Assembly: GCA_023853785.1 (NCBI GenBank)
Contig: JAJIRX010000358.1
Location: forward strand, 1 to 16,804
Reading direction: 5' to 3'
Length of the DNA stretch: 16,804 bases
DNA from: Psilocybe azurescens
Lineage: Eukaryota > Basidiomycota > Agaricomycetes > Agaricales > Agrocybaceae
Part shown: positions 7,664 to 16,765 of the stretch, one piece after another
Layout: each line of letters begins with the position of its first letter
How positions within the stretch are numbered: position 1 is the first letter of the stretch
The notes under the pieces: generated by a model
Told to the model about the DNA's origin: nothing
Database searches by the model: none
What the model saw: only the letters and a program-made list of their open reading frames with translations
Position numbers and translations under genes: made by a program

Positions 7664-8422
7664 TCAAATGGGATCTGCAGTAGAAACTGACAGGTATTTG
7701 TCGATGGTAACTTGTTCCATCCTCTTCACCAAAGAAGGTACACCAGGGGTACTGATGTTAGACCTCAATTCCATCACCACATCCTCATCCCAAGAAATGG
7801 GCTCAGCCTTGATGAAGCCGGATTCAACGATTGTGGCGACGGCTGAACATTGGTAGAAGCAGCAGGTGGAACCTTGCGGTTGTCGAGCACTTTGTTACCA
7901 AAGTGTTTCTCATATGGCTTGTTCCTAGGCTTGATAGTAGCCTCCGAATTACCATGGATCGGTCCAGACGACGACTGCCCCAAGTATAACTTTTCCTTGG
8001 CGGTATCGACTTGGAACCTCTCCATGATCATCTGATTCTGAGTGGTGAAACGCAAAGGCTTCTTGAATCTGAAGCGCTTCTTGTGTCCTCCAGCTTGAAG
8101 GGTGCGTGGTCTGGGTAATACAGCATCCTTTCGCCCTCCAGTGGACGCTCCAGTGATCTCAGGCGAATTACCAGGCTCAAGGACTTGAGTGGGGATTAAG
8201 ACGAAGGTCTCCTTCCCATTGATATTGACTGGATACACAGGTGCCCCAGGCGGAAACGGGAATCGTTGAGAAGGATCGGCATTGTGCTGATTCTCGATAC
8301 AGAAGTCCAGGTACCCGGCGGGATAACCAGACAACAGTGGGAACTCAACGCCCACGGATTAGAGCGCTGGCGTACTTCCTGAAAGCTTCGATCTCGTCAG
8401 CAGTAAAGAAATGAGACGACAT
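7664..8422 (-). pseudogene. Third ORF of the gypsy element, between pol and 3' LTR; function unknown
   Basis: Reading frame of about 252 codons split by two frameshifts. It starts with ATG at 8420-8422 (MSSHFFTADEIEAFRKYAS), shifts frame near 8355, and continues as VEFPLLSGYPAGYLDFCI, SQRFPFPPGAPVYPVNI, a basic stretch GGHKKRFRFKKPLRF, and KPYEKHFGNKVLDN. A second shift near 7850 leads to ESGFIKAEPISWDEDV, then ISTPGVPSLVKRMEQV, ending STADPI and TGA at 7664-7666. I see no signal peptide, membrane segment, zinc motif or protease motif, so it is not an envelope gene by sequence. It is Pro/Gly-rich early, basic in the middle, acidic late. Its own ATG lies 81 nt downstream of the pol stop, so it needs reinitiation, a subgenomic RNA or readthrough. 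I do not recognise the family. The codon-like frame, preserved across the shifts, argues that it was a real gene. Confidence 0.65.
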
Positions 8423-8503
8423 CTTGTGGGTGCGTAAGAATCGACCCTCATGACTCTTCACATTCTTTTTATGTTTCTGCTTATTTCGAGAAGGTCTAAG
8501 CAC

Positions 8504-10615
8504 TCAATCAGGTTCTCCACCCATCTGAGCTGATTGTCCAATATAATTGATTAAGTCATCAATAAACTCAATGATCATAGGACCAGTCTTATTGTTTCCA
8601 GGATGAACCGTCCTCTGGAAATGCTGAGGTTCGTTTCCGTGAAGTGCACGAAATACCTCTATGTCAGGCTGTCTGCTGACTTTCTTAGGTAAGTCTGATA
8701 CCTTCAGTACGCCCCATGAGCTCAAGGTACTGACTGAACGCTTCCAGCTTTGATACCTCATGATAAGGCAGCCAAAAGCGATCACCAGCCTTATATACCA
8801 GCTCAAAGAGAGCATCCTTTCCTTTACCATGATGATCATTAATTCGGTCTACCGACCATTCCTCAACTTCGACCAATACCAATCAACTGAGGTAGTTGTC
8901 GACCAGGGAAGCGTCGATCATCATTGGGATCGTGAATACGAAGTAAATTTGCGTGGAACGCAGGATGAAGCCCTCTCTGCTTCAACTCAGGTGGCAAGTC
9001 AAGAAGGTACGTGTTATTCTTGTAGTCTTCAAGGATCATATACGGCCCAATGAACTTAGGTGCTAATTTCCTTGCTCTACCCTTAGGTAACGAGATATTT
9101 GCAGTTGACAAATATACGAGATCACCCTTCATAAAAGGTGACTCCTTTTGCTTTTTATTAGCGAGTTCCGTGTGCTTTACGGCGTGCGTTAATGATAGCA
9201 TCGTGAGTGCTCATAATCGCTGATTTCATCTTTTGCGCAAAGGTCTTAACTCCAGGGTACTCGGAGTTTGTGTCAAATATCATTGATTGAGGCATACGAC
9301 CATTGTTGAGAACAAATGGTGCGTATCCAGTGGTTGATGATCTTGCTGAATTCATTCGCGAACTCAATAGCTGGCAATTTAGATACCCAATCGGCGCTGA
9401 TGCGGGGCAACACATTGTCTAAGCATCTGGGTGATGGTGCGGTTAGCCCGTTCGGTTGCTCCATCCGTCTGGGGATGAAACAAGCTCGACATTTGCAGCT
9501 CAACCCGGTAAGACTGTTCAATGTTCTCCAAAAGGTACTTGTGAACAACAAATCTCTGTCACTGATGATATGTCTAGGCATTCCATGATGCTTATAGACT
9601 CTATCAAAGAGGACCTCGGCGATGTCTTTGGCTCCGGTAAGTCTGTTTTGTTGGTACCAAGTGAACCATCGATGTTAAGTGATCAATTATCACTAGTAAC
9701 ATGTCAAATGATCCATTCAGATTTGACGATTCAGGTAAAGGACCGACGAAATCCATTCCAATGGTTTCCCAAGGACAGGTTGGTACTTCCAGCGTCTGTA
9801 ACTGGCCATATGGTGCATGATTGTTCAGTTTAGATGCCTTGCATAGAATACATGTATTACAGAACACTTCAACGTCTTGTACCATGCCTTTCCACCATAC
9901 ATTATCACGCCAGATAAGTAACTGTTTTCACAGCCCTGAGATGAGCTAGTATTGAATGTGCATGAGATATGATCATTTCCCTCGCACGGCGCTCTCCTAT
10001 CTTGATATCAGGGATGCACAGTACGTGTTTCCCATTGTCCTTTAGGAATATCTGTCCATTACTGACTTCAAAATTCTTATAATCGCCAGGATTCTCAAGT
10101 ATGACTTGGAACTTGGGATCTTCGCTATATCTATTGACTAGACTGTGATGGATGTCTACAGTTGGATCACCCATCGATATTATATCTGTCAATGAAGTTG
10201 GGTCTTCAGCCAACAAGTCATTAGTCTCATCAACTAATTTTCCTGTGGTTTCGCCCTCCAAGTCATGTTCTGGACTTTCCTCAATATCAATTATATCGTC
10301 GAGTGATTTTTCAATGTCTTGGGTAGTGCTGTCACTATCCCTGTCGCCCTCCAGCTGCTCTTCTAATTGTGTTTCTTCTAGAGCAGCTTTAGCACGAGCT
10401 TGAGTTATCACTCTGCTGTTGACTGGCTTCCGAGATGTCTCGCCTCTTGTCTTCCTGGATGCACCAAGGTATATATAATCTCCAGTATATAGAGGTGTTG
10501 TAACGAGACTAAGCAGAATGCGAGATGGAATGTTCTCTTCTTCTGCAGTGACATACTCCGAGGCAGCACGAACGGTACCTGGCTGCTCATCACTGTACAG
10601 CCAGCGATAACGCAT
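8504..10615 (-). pseudogene. Gypsy integrase with zinc-binding domain, DDE core, GPY/F module and chromodomain
   Basis: Inserts the element cDNA into the genome. From 10615 down: an acidic linker (EEQLEGDRDSD to EGETTGKLVDET), then the HHCC finger with AHSILAHLR (H-x4-H) and, after a frameshift near 9900, CNTCILC (C-x2-C). The core has GMDFVGPLPES (first Asp at 9751-9753), ISDRD (second Asp 9558-9560) and HPQTDGATERANR (Glu 9451-9453). KFIGPYMILEDY with NTYLLDLPPELK and HPAFHANLLR is the GPY/F module (about 9100-8960). A chromodomain follows from about 8864 (EEWSVDRINDHHGKGKDALF, then WLPYHEV and QYLELMG), which in chromoviruses tethers integration to chromatin marks. A tail with QPDIEVFRALHG and FIDDLINYIG ends GGEPD at 8504. 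At least five frame changes break it (near 9900, 9600, 9480, 8870 and 8710), but the three catalytic acids and the finger residues remain. Confidence 0.93.
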
Positions 10616-11010
10616 CGGCTACCGTGTTGGTTTCCCCTGGTATATAGATGATTTCAAAATCGAAATCACTTAACACTTGAGCCACCTAGCTTGCCTAGGT
10701 GAGAGTTTCTTCTGAGTTGTGATCCACTCAAGACCCTTATGGTCTGTATAGATGTGAAACTTCACGCCCGTGAAGCAAGTTTTGGAATCTTTTAAGAGAC
10801 TCTCACGATGGCAAGCAATTCCAGCTCGTGAACCGGGTAATTCTGTTGCACTGAATTAAATTTTCCAGACCAAAAGCAATGATATTTGCAGTTTTGAGTT
10901 CATCTCCTTGCGAGATAACCCCACTACCGCCGGTTAAACTTGCATCGCAAGTCAAATTAATCCATTCGGCCCCTGGTGAGTAGTCGATAGGCTTGCGCCT
11001 AAGGTCCTGC
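10616..11010 (-). pseudogene. Gypsy RNase H domain
   Basis: Degrades the RNA strand during reverse transcription. All expected acids can be found over broken frames: LTCDASLTGGSG (first Asp, about 10944-10946), PVHELELLAI (Glu, near 10825), YTDHKGLEW (Asp, near 10750) and TVADALS (last Asp, near 10615). A stop interrupts the stretch after AIVRVS, and a second lies after ARWLKC, each next to a one-base slip. KLSPRQARWL is the usual block of the gypsy RNase H. The domain runs on from the RT connection and into the integrase linker without a gap. Confidence 0.88.
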
Positions 11011-12060
11011 CATTTATGGACGGCCTCTTTGACTTGATCAAATGCTCGCTGCTCTGTTGGAGTCCACTGCCATGGAGTCGAAGCAGCTGCTCGTTTGGCC
11101 AGCAAAGCCATCAGAACGTGAATACCTTTGCATCCCGGTGCCAGGTAGCTCACTGAGCCATTGAACGAGGCCAACAGCCCCTTATTAGTAGGGACTTTCC
11201 AATTGACAACTTTATCAACTTTAGCAGGATCCATACGGATGCCCTGTGAGTCGATGACATGTCCAAGGATCATTAACTCATCCTTGAAGAATTGTAGCTT
11301 ATGCGAGCTCAGGTAAAACTTATTCTCGCGCAATGTATCAATCACTGTTTTGACGTGCTTCACGTGATCCTCAGGAGAATCAGAGTAAATGACTATATCG
11401 TCAAGATACACGTCCATGAACACACCAATGTATGCTGCAAAGATGTGATTCATCAACGACTGGTAAGTCAGCGCCTGCATTGCAATCTCCAATTTGCATA
11501 ACATAGCTAACCATAGTGCCGTCAGGCGTGGTGAACAATGTCTTGGGAACATCCTCAGGTTCCACTCTGATCTGTTCATATGCATCCTTGCCGTCGAGCA
11601 AGGTACGATACATATGAGATGCTACATTTCACAATATTGTCTCAATGTCTGGCAATGGTGATGCCAGCTTTCGAGTATTCGAGTTTCGCTGACGCGTATC
11701 TAGAACAGTGCGAATCCGAAGGCTGCCATCTTTAGTGGGTTTCTTCAACATTATCATAGGGATGGCATTAGTCCCGCTCTTGAATTCCCAACGATCTGTG
11801 CGTATGTAGTCCTCTCGTTTAGCCCTCCAGAGAGGTTTCAGAGGTTCTGGGCACTTTGAAGGTCGCCATGAATACACCTTATTCTCATCAATGAGAGGTA
11901 TAACATGATTGATTACTCGCAAAGGGGGCAGGGGTGTTTCAATCGCCTCTTTGCAAATGTCCTGGGCATACCGAGTGAGTTCCTCTCTCAAATCATCGAT
12001 TTGTCCGAGCTGAACCTCGACTGCTCTACTCGCTATGGTCACTGACTGATCTGCGGGATA
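10800..12060 (-). pseudogene. Gypsy reverse transcriptase
   Basis: Copies element RNA to DNA. Starts after the protease with ASRAVEVQLGQIDDLREEL and a pre-RT segment (IPLIDENKVYSWRPSKCPEP). RT blocks: AIPMIMLKKPTKDGSLRI, VLDTRQRN, SPLPDIETIL, then an in-frame TGA at 11629-11631, and GKDAYEQIRV and FTTPDGTMVSYVMQIGDCN. A frameshift near 11480 leads to LTYQSLMNHIF, AAYIGVFMDVYLDDIVIYSD (catalytic box with Asp codons 11397-11402), LGHVIDSQGIRMDPAKVDKV and NWKVPTNKGLLASF, then the connection with WQWTPTEQRAFDQVKEAV. The first catalytic Asp is in the block DGKDAYEQI. All hallmark residues of gypsy RT are present, so decay is limited to one nonsense change and indels. Confidence 0.93.
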
Positions 12061-12071
12061 TGCAGTCTTAT

Positions 12072-12479
12072 TTATGTTCGGATTGTGACTTGACTCGGGT
12101 TGAATCCGAGCAAGACACTATGCTCCATCAGAAATGGAAGTCCCAATATTATATCATAAGAGTCAAGGTTAGCCACGTCGAATGATCGCGCTTCCTTTAT
12201 CTTCTGATATGAAAACTCAGTGTCAATCAGACACTTGACCTTCCCTCGAGAACCAGAGACTGCCAATTGCAATGTCAATGGACGTTCAAGTTCCTTAACT
12301 GGTAGCTTCAGTTGGTCAACTATTGTCGTTGAGACGAAGTCTGATTGAGAACCTGAGTCCAGCAACGCTCTGCATGCCTGGCCCTTAATATTCACAACCA
12401 CAACAATTGGTCTGGGTACCTCTCGACTCGCCGGACTTGACTCAAGCTGCGGTTCTCTCGAGTGTGCTTTGAGTCTCAC
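12072..12479 (-). pseudogene. Gypsy aspartic protease
   Basis: Retropepsin-type protease that would process the Gag-Pol polyprotein. On the minus strand PIVVVVNIKG leads to ALLDSGSQSDFVS with the catalytic DSG (Asp at 12357-12359), then LTLQLAVSGSRGKVK and the closing IILGLPFLMEHS, the ILG block of these enzymes. About 100 residues lie between VVVV and LGF, the normal monomer length. The segment ends with TAA at 12072; one base later the frame that leads into the RT (NINKTAYPADQS) opens, so a one-base slip separates protease from RT. All other evidence suggests they were one polyprotein. Confidence 0.9.
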
Positions 12480-13080
12480 CGGATCGAGACTGTCCTTTAC
12501 TCGACAATGTCTGGACAGCGGCTACCATGATGTCTGGTAAGTCGTCACCGTCATCATCACTAGAATCATCCTCATCAGAATCATCATCATCATAGTCATC
12601 CATCCTTTTGAATGCAGAAGGTGGAGGGCCATGCCATTCGCGGTCCTCGCCTCTTAGTGACAAGATCATAATAAATCTCTGACTTGGACAGGTGTAGCCA
12701 ATGAACTAAGTCGAACTTGGGGTCCTCAAGTTGACCATATGTAAGTAAGTGTGGCTCTCGAGTGCCAATCCATTACTTCCACCGACCCTGTCCCACACCC
12801 AGAGCATGGGTATTTGCATCCGAGATCAATGAACGTGAACTGCTTGTCAATCCACGGCGAGTAGGCCACGTCATCAAGTTCATAGTCAAACGTCAAAGGC
12901 ACAGCTGCATTCAGAATCACCTTAGCGTGTTCAATCAATACCTGGCGTTTGGCTTCGAGTAGTGCCAGAGGATTAACTTCCTCGGGTGCATGTTCGATAC
13001 TAAACAACCCCAGGCTCTGACCTTCTTCAACTGCCGCCAAACAAGCCTCAGCCGGACTGATCAGTTCAGCATTTGCTACT
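12480..13080 (-). pseudogene. Gag-protease linker with a Cys/His cluster and an Asp-rich tract
   Basis: Between the gag zinc knuckle and the protease lies a folded-looking region that is not part of either. From 13080: ANAELISPAEACLAAVEEG, IEHAPEEVNPLALLEAKRQ, VPLTFDYELDDVAYSPWIDK, then IDLGCKYPCSGCGTGSVEVM followed by DWHSRATL (a C-x3-C-x2-C with a nearby His), then DPKFDLVHWLHLSKSEIYYD. A frame change near 12660 leads to an acidic tract DDYDDDDSDEDDSSDDDGDD (about 12545-12605), encoded by GAT/GAC repeats. The Cys/His cluster could bind zinc, but I cannot name the domain. The order fold, acid tract, protease suggests a spacer region in the Gag-Pol polyprotein. Confidence 0.65.
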
Positions 13081-15376
13081 CGAATAGGCGGGGCGCTTAT
13101 TTATGCGCTGGGGACAGTCCTTCAGTAAGTGTTCTTTTGATTCACACTGAAAGCAACGATTTTCCGAACGTAATCGCTTAGTCCTTTCGGGGATCGCGAG
13201 CTGGTTTATCACGCTTCTTAAAAGGTGCGTTCCTCTTAGGATCTTTACTACCTATTCTTGGAGTAGAACTAGACTGAGGCATGGTACTAACAGTATTCGG
13301 GGTAACAGGACTCAAATAACTGCCGTCGCGTTTGCCTCCAGAGAACCGACTGGGATTAGGGTTTGTACAGCCACGCTTTCCTTCTTCAATTGATAGAAGG
13401 TGAGCTCATTCATGGTGCACTGCACTCTCTTCCAGAGCAGCTAACGACAGGGTCGTCGGATCGAGGCCATCCTTGGTCATTTCCACCTGAAGGTAGGCTT
13501 GACTACGACGCCAAAATGCTAATACGATGTCCTTATCATCAACGTCGCCAATCATGTCAGTGATTTCTTGCAGTTTATGCAAGTAGTCCACCACTGTTCG
13601 ATTGTTCTGCCTACATGCGTCAATTTATCACGCTGTTGCATACGGAAATCCACAGGGAATATGTAATCAAATAGTGCTTGAAGAATTCTGTTAGATTGTA
13701 ATCCTTCCCTAGCGAGTACGTCTTGTTCAAAGAATTGATAGGCCCTGTCTGACATGTATTTGCCGGCCAGACGAATGCCCTCCATCTCTGCAATACACCC
13801 CTGGTTTATCCACAGGCGAACCTCGCGTACCCATTTTTTAAACAAGTTAGCTTGTACTTCACCCTTGTAGACAAATGGGGAGTGTTCTTCAAGAATGCTT
13901 GTTGATACTTCATCCTTGCCAGCTTAGCACGATAACGCTTGCGAGCTGCTCGTTCGCGCTTCTTAGTCGTCTCTGAGTCACTAGAATGCACTGACTCAGG
14001 TTCTTCATCGAAGATATCACCTGGACCATGGTCACTGGGATAGTCGTCACCACCATCGTCAGGCAGGTTGGGAGGATTAGGAGGTGCGTTGTTTCCTTTG
14101 TTGGGGGTTTCGCATCCTTATCACTCTCCTCCTTTTTGACGGGGGAGTTTATTAGGACCACCAGCGCCCTTACCAGGCTTCTTGTCCTCGTCATCGTCAC
14201 TGGAATCATTGCCACTAGGCTGTCCAGGATCAGCGCCCACAATGGCGTGCTGGACGGCGCTACCAGTGGGCAGTACTGACGATGCTCTGACTTTATTCAC
14301 CTTAGGGCTAGTCTTCTCAACCTTGGTTACAGGTTGAGTCAAGCTAGCTCAAGTTTTTATCGTTTTATTCTGCATGGATAATGCTTCAAGCTTTCCACAA
14401 AGGGTTTCGTTCTCCTTCGTTACCTGATCAAGAGCTAATCTCAATGTCAGATTGATATTCTCATTTGCAATCTCATCCATCCGGGTTGTAATGCTCTGAA
14501 TAGTTGGATTACGAACGGGTGCTTTGTCAATTCGCACTGCAAATGACTCAGCTGCATGCCGGTCAGTATCCGGACACACAATAGTGCTTTGATCTTTAGC
14601 TGCCCCAAAATCGGGGATCTCTCCTAGGTCGTCCTCGTCCTCGTCATAATCGGACCAACGGTCACTCCGTCTTGACTCAGGACGGCTGTAATTTTCTTTG
14701 GCCACATCCTGGCTAATTGTCTCCTCGATCGGAGCTTCTGATTCAATATTCTTTTGTCCAATATTGCTATGACCATCAAGGCTGTCATTATGGTCGAATT
14801 CCTCGACCTCATTGTCAGAAACCGGTTGCTCGGACTGGTCAAGTCCAACAATGATACCTTGCTCAGCTGGAGGGATAATGACCTCACCATTATCTGAATC
14901 ATGGCCCTCAGACTGAGGGTCGAAGATTGGCTGTTCCTGAGTGATAAGAGCCTCTTGCTCATTGTTGAAGCTCTGGGAGAAGTGTACATTATCATCAATA
15001 ATACTACGAGGAGACTGTGGTGGTGTCCTGTTGACAGTATGACGAGATGGAAAGAATCCATCACTATCGGCCACGGGGCATCCCCTGCCGACTTGGGCCT
15101 AGTGCTGGTGACAGCCGCCCACTTCGTTCTCCCTCACGCCGTCATCCAATTGACGGGAGGTACTAGAACGAGCCCATTCCTCCCTGAGAGGGCGTGTTCG
15201 CGGAACCTCAGGCATAAGCGGCTGAGGATTTGGGTTCTTGGGTGTCTTGGTCAGTGCTGCCCTGGCTGCACTGGAGTAAGTCTCGCGCCCCAGGCGTCCG
15301 TCTGAATTAAGCGGTTCCACGCAATTGGGACAGACTCAGGCTTTGCGGAGGCTACTTTCTTCTTGGGGTTTGACAT
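13081..15376 (-). pseudogene. Gypsy gag (capsid and nucleocapsid)
   Basis: Structural protein that packages the element RNA. Start ATG at 15374-15376: MSNPKKKVASAKPES; a slip near 15310 moves to EPLNSDGRLGRETYSSAAR, another near 15090 to ADSDGFFPSRHTVNRTPPQS. An acidic, Ser-rich N-terminal region with a predicted coiled-coil stretch (IDKAPVRNPTIQSITTRMDE, LALDQVTKENETLCGKLEAL) runs to an in-frame TGA at 14349-14351, after which the same frame continues (ASLTQPVTKVEKTSPK). A basic patch KKRERAARKRYRAKLARMK lies near 13930-13970. The capsid core is NLFKKWVREVRLWINQG, LAGKYMSDRAYQFFEQDVL, FDYIFPVDFRMQQRDKL (13845 to 13620), then VVDYLHKLQEITDMIGDVDD (13594 on). The CCHC knuckle is listed separately. 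At least five frame changes and one nonsense codon leave it non-functional. Confidence 0.9.
13114..13155 (-). other. CCHC zinc knuckle of gag
   Basis: Minus strand codes CFQCESKEHLLKDC, a perfect C-x2-C-x4-H-x4-C. This is the nucleocapsid RNA-binding motif and marks the C-terminal part of gag. It follows a basic, Ser-rich stretch (TPRIGSKDPKRNAPFKKRDK) in another frame. Confidence 0.92.
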
Positions 15377-15502
15377 GTCGAGTTGTTGAGGTTGTTGAGG
15401 GGTTTGGTGAATAGTTTTCGATGGGTGATCAAGCCACACGAATAGTCACCGTAAAAGCGTCAAGAGTAGTTGAATTAAGAGTAGAAGTTGAGTTCAAAAA
15501 TA
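15377..15502 (-). other. Gypsy 5' leader with primer-binding region
   Basis: 126 nt between the 5' LTR end and the gag ATG. Directly after the LTR the minus strand reads TATTTTTGAACTCAACTTC. There is no TGG start, the usual complement of a tRNA 3' CCA, so the primer is not evident; internal tRNA priming or self-priming are alternatives I cannot separate. The leader is otherwise unstructured and has CAACAACCTCAACAACTCG-type repeats just before the ATG. Confidence 0.5.
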
Positions 15503-15638
15503 TGTGGAATCAAGAGATTTTCACACGAGAAAGAATCTTCGCGTAGCTTAAGTCAGACGTGAGAACTGGCCAACCTACGCTATGTTCAAAGGCGAAAACT
15601 GGCAGTACAGAATATCTACTTGGACTTATATACTGTAG
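15503..15638 (-). repeat. Gypsy 5' LTR, R/U5 part only, cut by TIR element 2
   Basis: Matches 7323-7460 of the 3' LTR with one substitution (GGCAAAAACT against GGCGAAAACT) and two single-base deletions (CTTCAGCG/CTTCGCG, CCTACGGCT/CCTACGCT). It ends at ACTGTAG, where the 3' LTR continues CTACGTTC; the remaining 169 bp or so (U3) should follow TIR element 2 outside the window. The TATA box (TATATAAG, 15625-15632) stays on this side, 6 bp from the insertion. Confidence 0.92.
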
Positions 15639-15676
15639 GAGGTCTTTACACTCCCCACAGGTACCGATCGAATTTT

Positions 15677-15699
15677 ATTTGGCAGTGTCCCTGCCAAAT
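15677..15699. repeat. Hairpin in TIR element 2, partly shared with element 1
   Basis: Perfect 9-bp arms ATTTGGCAG and CTGCCAAAT around the loop TGTCC. CCTGCCAAATT also occurs in element 1 at 3409-3419, also inside the left end, which is further evidence that the two families are related beyond their tips. Confidence 0.6.
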
Positions 15700-15719
15700 T
15701 AGCAGTAAATGTCCAAATT

Positions 15720-15895
15720 TTTCCGACCGGATTCCGACTGGATTTCGATCGGAACCACCGGTACCGACTGGTTCCACTGTTAACAAGTCCGACCAAAATC
15801 CGATCGGAATCCAACCGGAATCCAACTGGAATCCAAGTGGAATTCATCAAATTTGAAACCCAATTAGACCCAATTCCGAGTGGAATCCGAGTGGT
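15720..15895. repeat. Left subterminal array of TCCRANYGGA-type units in TIR element 2
   Basis: About ten units of a 10-bp quasi-palindrome: TCCGACCGGA, TCCGACTGGA, TTCGATCGGA, TCCGATCGGA, TCCAACCGGA, TCCAACTGGA, TCCAAGTGGA, TCCGAGTGGA. Four of them follow each other at an 11-bp step (15800-15842). The outer TCC..GGA half-sites match those of element 1, while the centre and spacing differ. Confidence 0.75.
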
Positions 15896-16530
15896 ACCAA
15901 GCAGAACTATATTATGTCAGCATACTATTTACAGCTCAGCAAGTAATAACACAAAAAGTATATATAGATCTCAACAGTTTGTGACAAATTTGGTATTGTT
16001 AGAATTGTAAAATTGAGGAGAATATGTTTATGTAATAGTTATATAAAATTAAAAAATTCTGGTAAAGAAATACCTATTTTTCATATAAATCTGTGTTTAT
16101 ATAATCTAAATGTCTTGAATAAAATTAATCTTTGTATTCCATTAATTTCTATTATTGTAAAACTATTAATATATAGCTAACAGAGTGCTATTTTGTTGCA
16201 AAATGTAGTTTACAATATCTATATATATTCAAATTTACAGTATTTTGTATATTGAACATGCTGACATAATATTCAGATGATAGTGTAATTACAGATGCAT
16301 TGCCCTCAATTTTCTGATCATTTTGATATATAATATGTGGGTATAGCTTCAGAGGAAGTGCCAGAATATATTATTGGGTGTTGTAAAAGAATGGTATATA
16401 ATTCATAAAATGTTGAGAATACCACAAGCAATAATAGTGTAGTTGGTAATATGTGTATAGAATTAATATATATGAAGCTGTTGGTTCAATTCCTGTTGAG
16501 TGTATTTTATAATTTCGCATTTATTACAAA

Positions 16531-16671
16531 TATCATGTGATCTGAATGATTACTTAAGAGCTTATGTAAGAAATATTATGTAATACTGACTAAGCAGACA
16601 ATATCATGTGATTTCCATACATTATTTATAAGCTTATGTAAGCAATTATTATGTAATACTGACCAAGCATT
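16531..16671. repeat. 71-bp tandem duplication in TIR element 2
   Basis: Copies at 16531-16601 and 16602-16671 share TATCATGTGAT, AGCTTATGTAAG, and TTATGTAATACTGAC-AAGCA. They have diverged most in the middle. It is AT-rich and non-coding. Confidence 0.7.
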
Positions 16672-16699
16672 GTATTATACACTGATTAAGTACATTATG

Positions 16700-16765
16700 A
16701 GAAATTCGACCAGATTCTGACCAGTTCGGTGGGTCCGAGTGGATTCCGACTGGTTTTGTGGGTCG
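16700..16765. repeat. Right subterminal array of TIR element 2
   Basis: Units TTCGACCAGA, TCTGACCAGT, TCCGAGTGGA and TCCGACTGGT, the same motif as in the left array, placed just inside the right TIR. The stretch 15900-16700 between the arrays is AT-rich, with the 71-bp duplication as the only structure I see. Confidence 0.65.

Larger units (their letters stand above)
7323..15638 (-). mobile_element. Ty3/gypsy chromovirus, nearly full length, inserted in copia integrase
   Basis: Minus-strand element with partial 5' LTR (15503-15638), gag, protease, RT, RNase H, integrase, chromodomain, an extra ORF, PPT and 3' LTR (7323-7629). RT before integrase is the Ty3/gypsy order, and the chromodomain after the GPY/F module places it among chromoviruses. 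The domain set is complete, but frames change about ten times and there are in-frame stops (for example at 14349-14351 and 11629-11631). The rest of the 5' LTR was pushed out of the window by TIR element 2. The two LTRs differ by only one substitution and two single-base indels over the shared 136-138 bp, so the insertion is young. Confidence 0.96.

Noticed and set aside
7664..8422. Third gypsy ORF as an envelope gene
   Set aside because: No signal peptide, no membrane-spanning segment and no furin-like site could be seen.
10152..10403. Plus-strand Ser-rich open frame of 83 codons
   Set aside because: Antisense of the acidic linker before the gypsy integrase.
14901..15305. Plus-strand open frame of 134 codons
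   Set aside because: Antisense of gag N-terminus; the minus strand has the gag start and ordered composition.
15900..16700. Gene or tRNA in the AT-rich interior of TIR element 2
   Set aside because: No frame above about 60 codons with sensible composition and no cloverleaf or A/B box seen.
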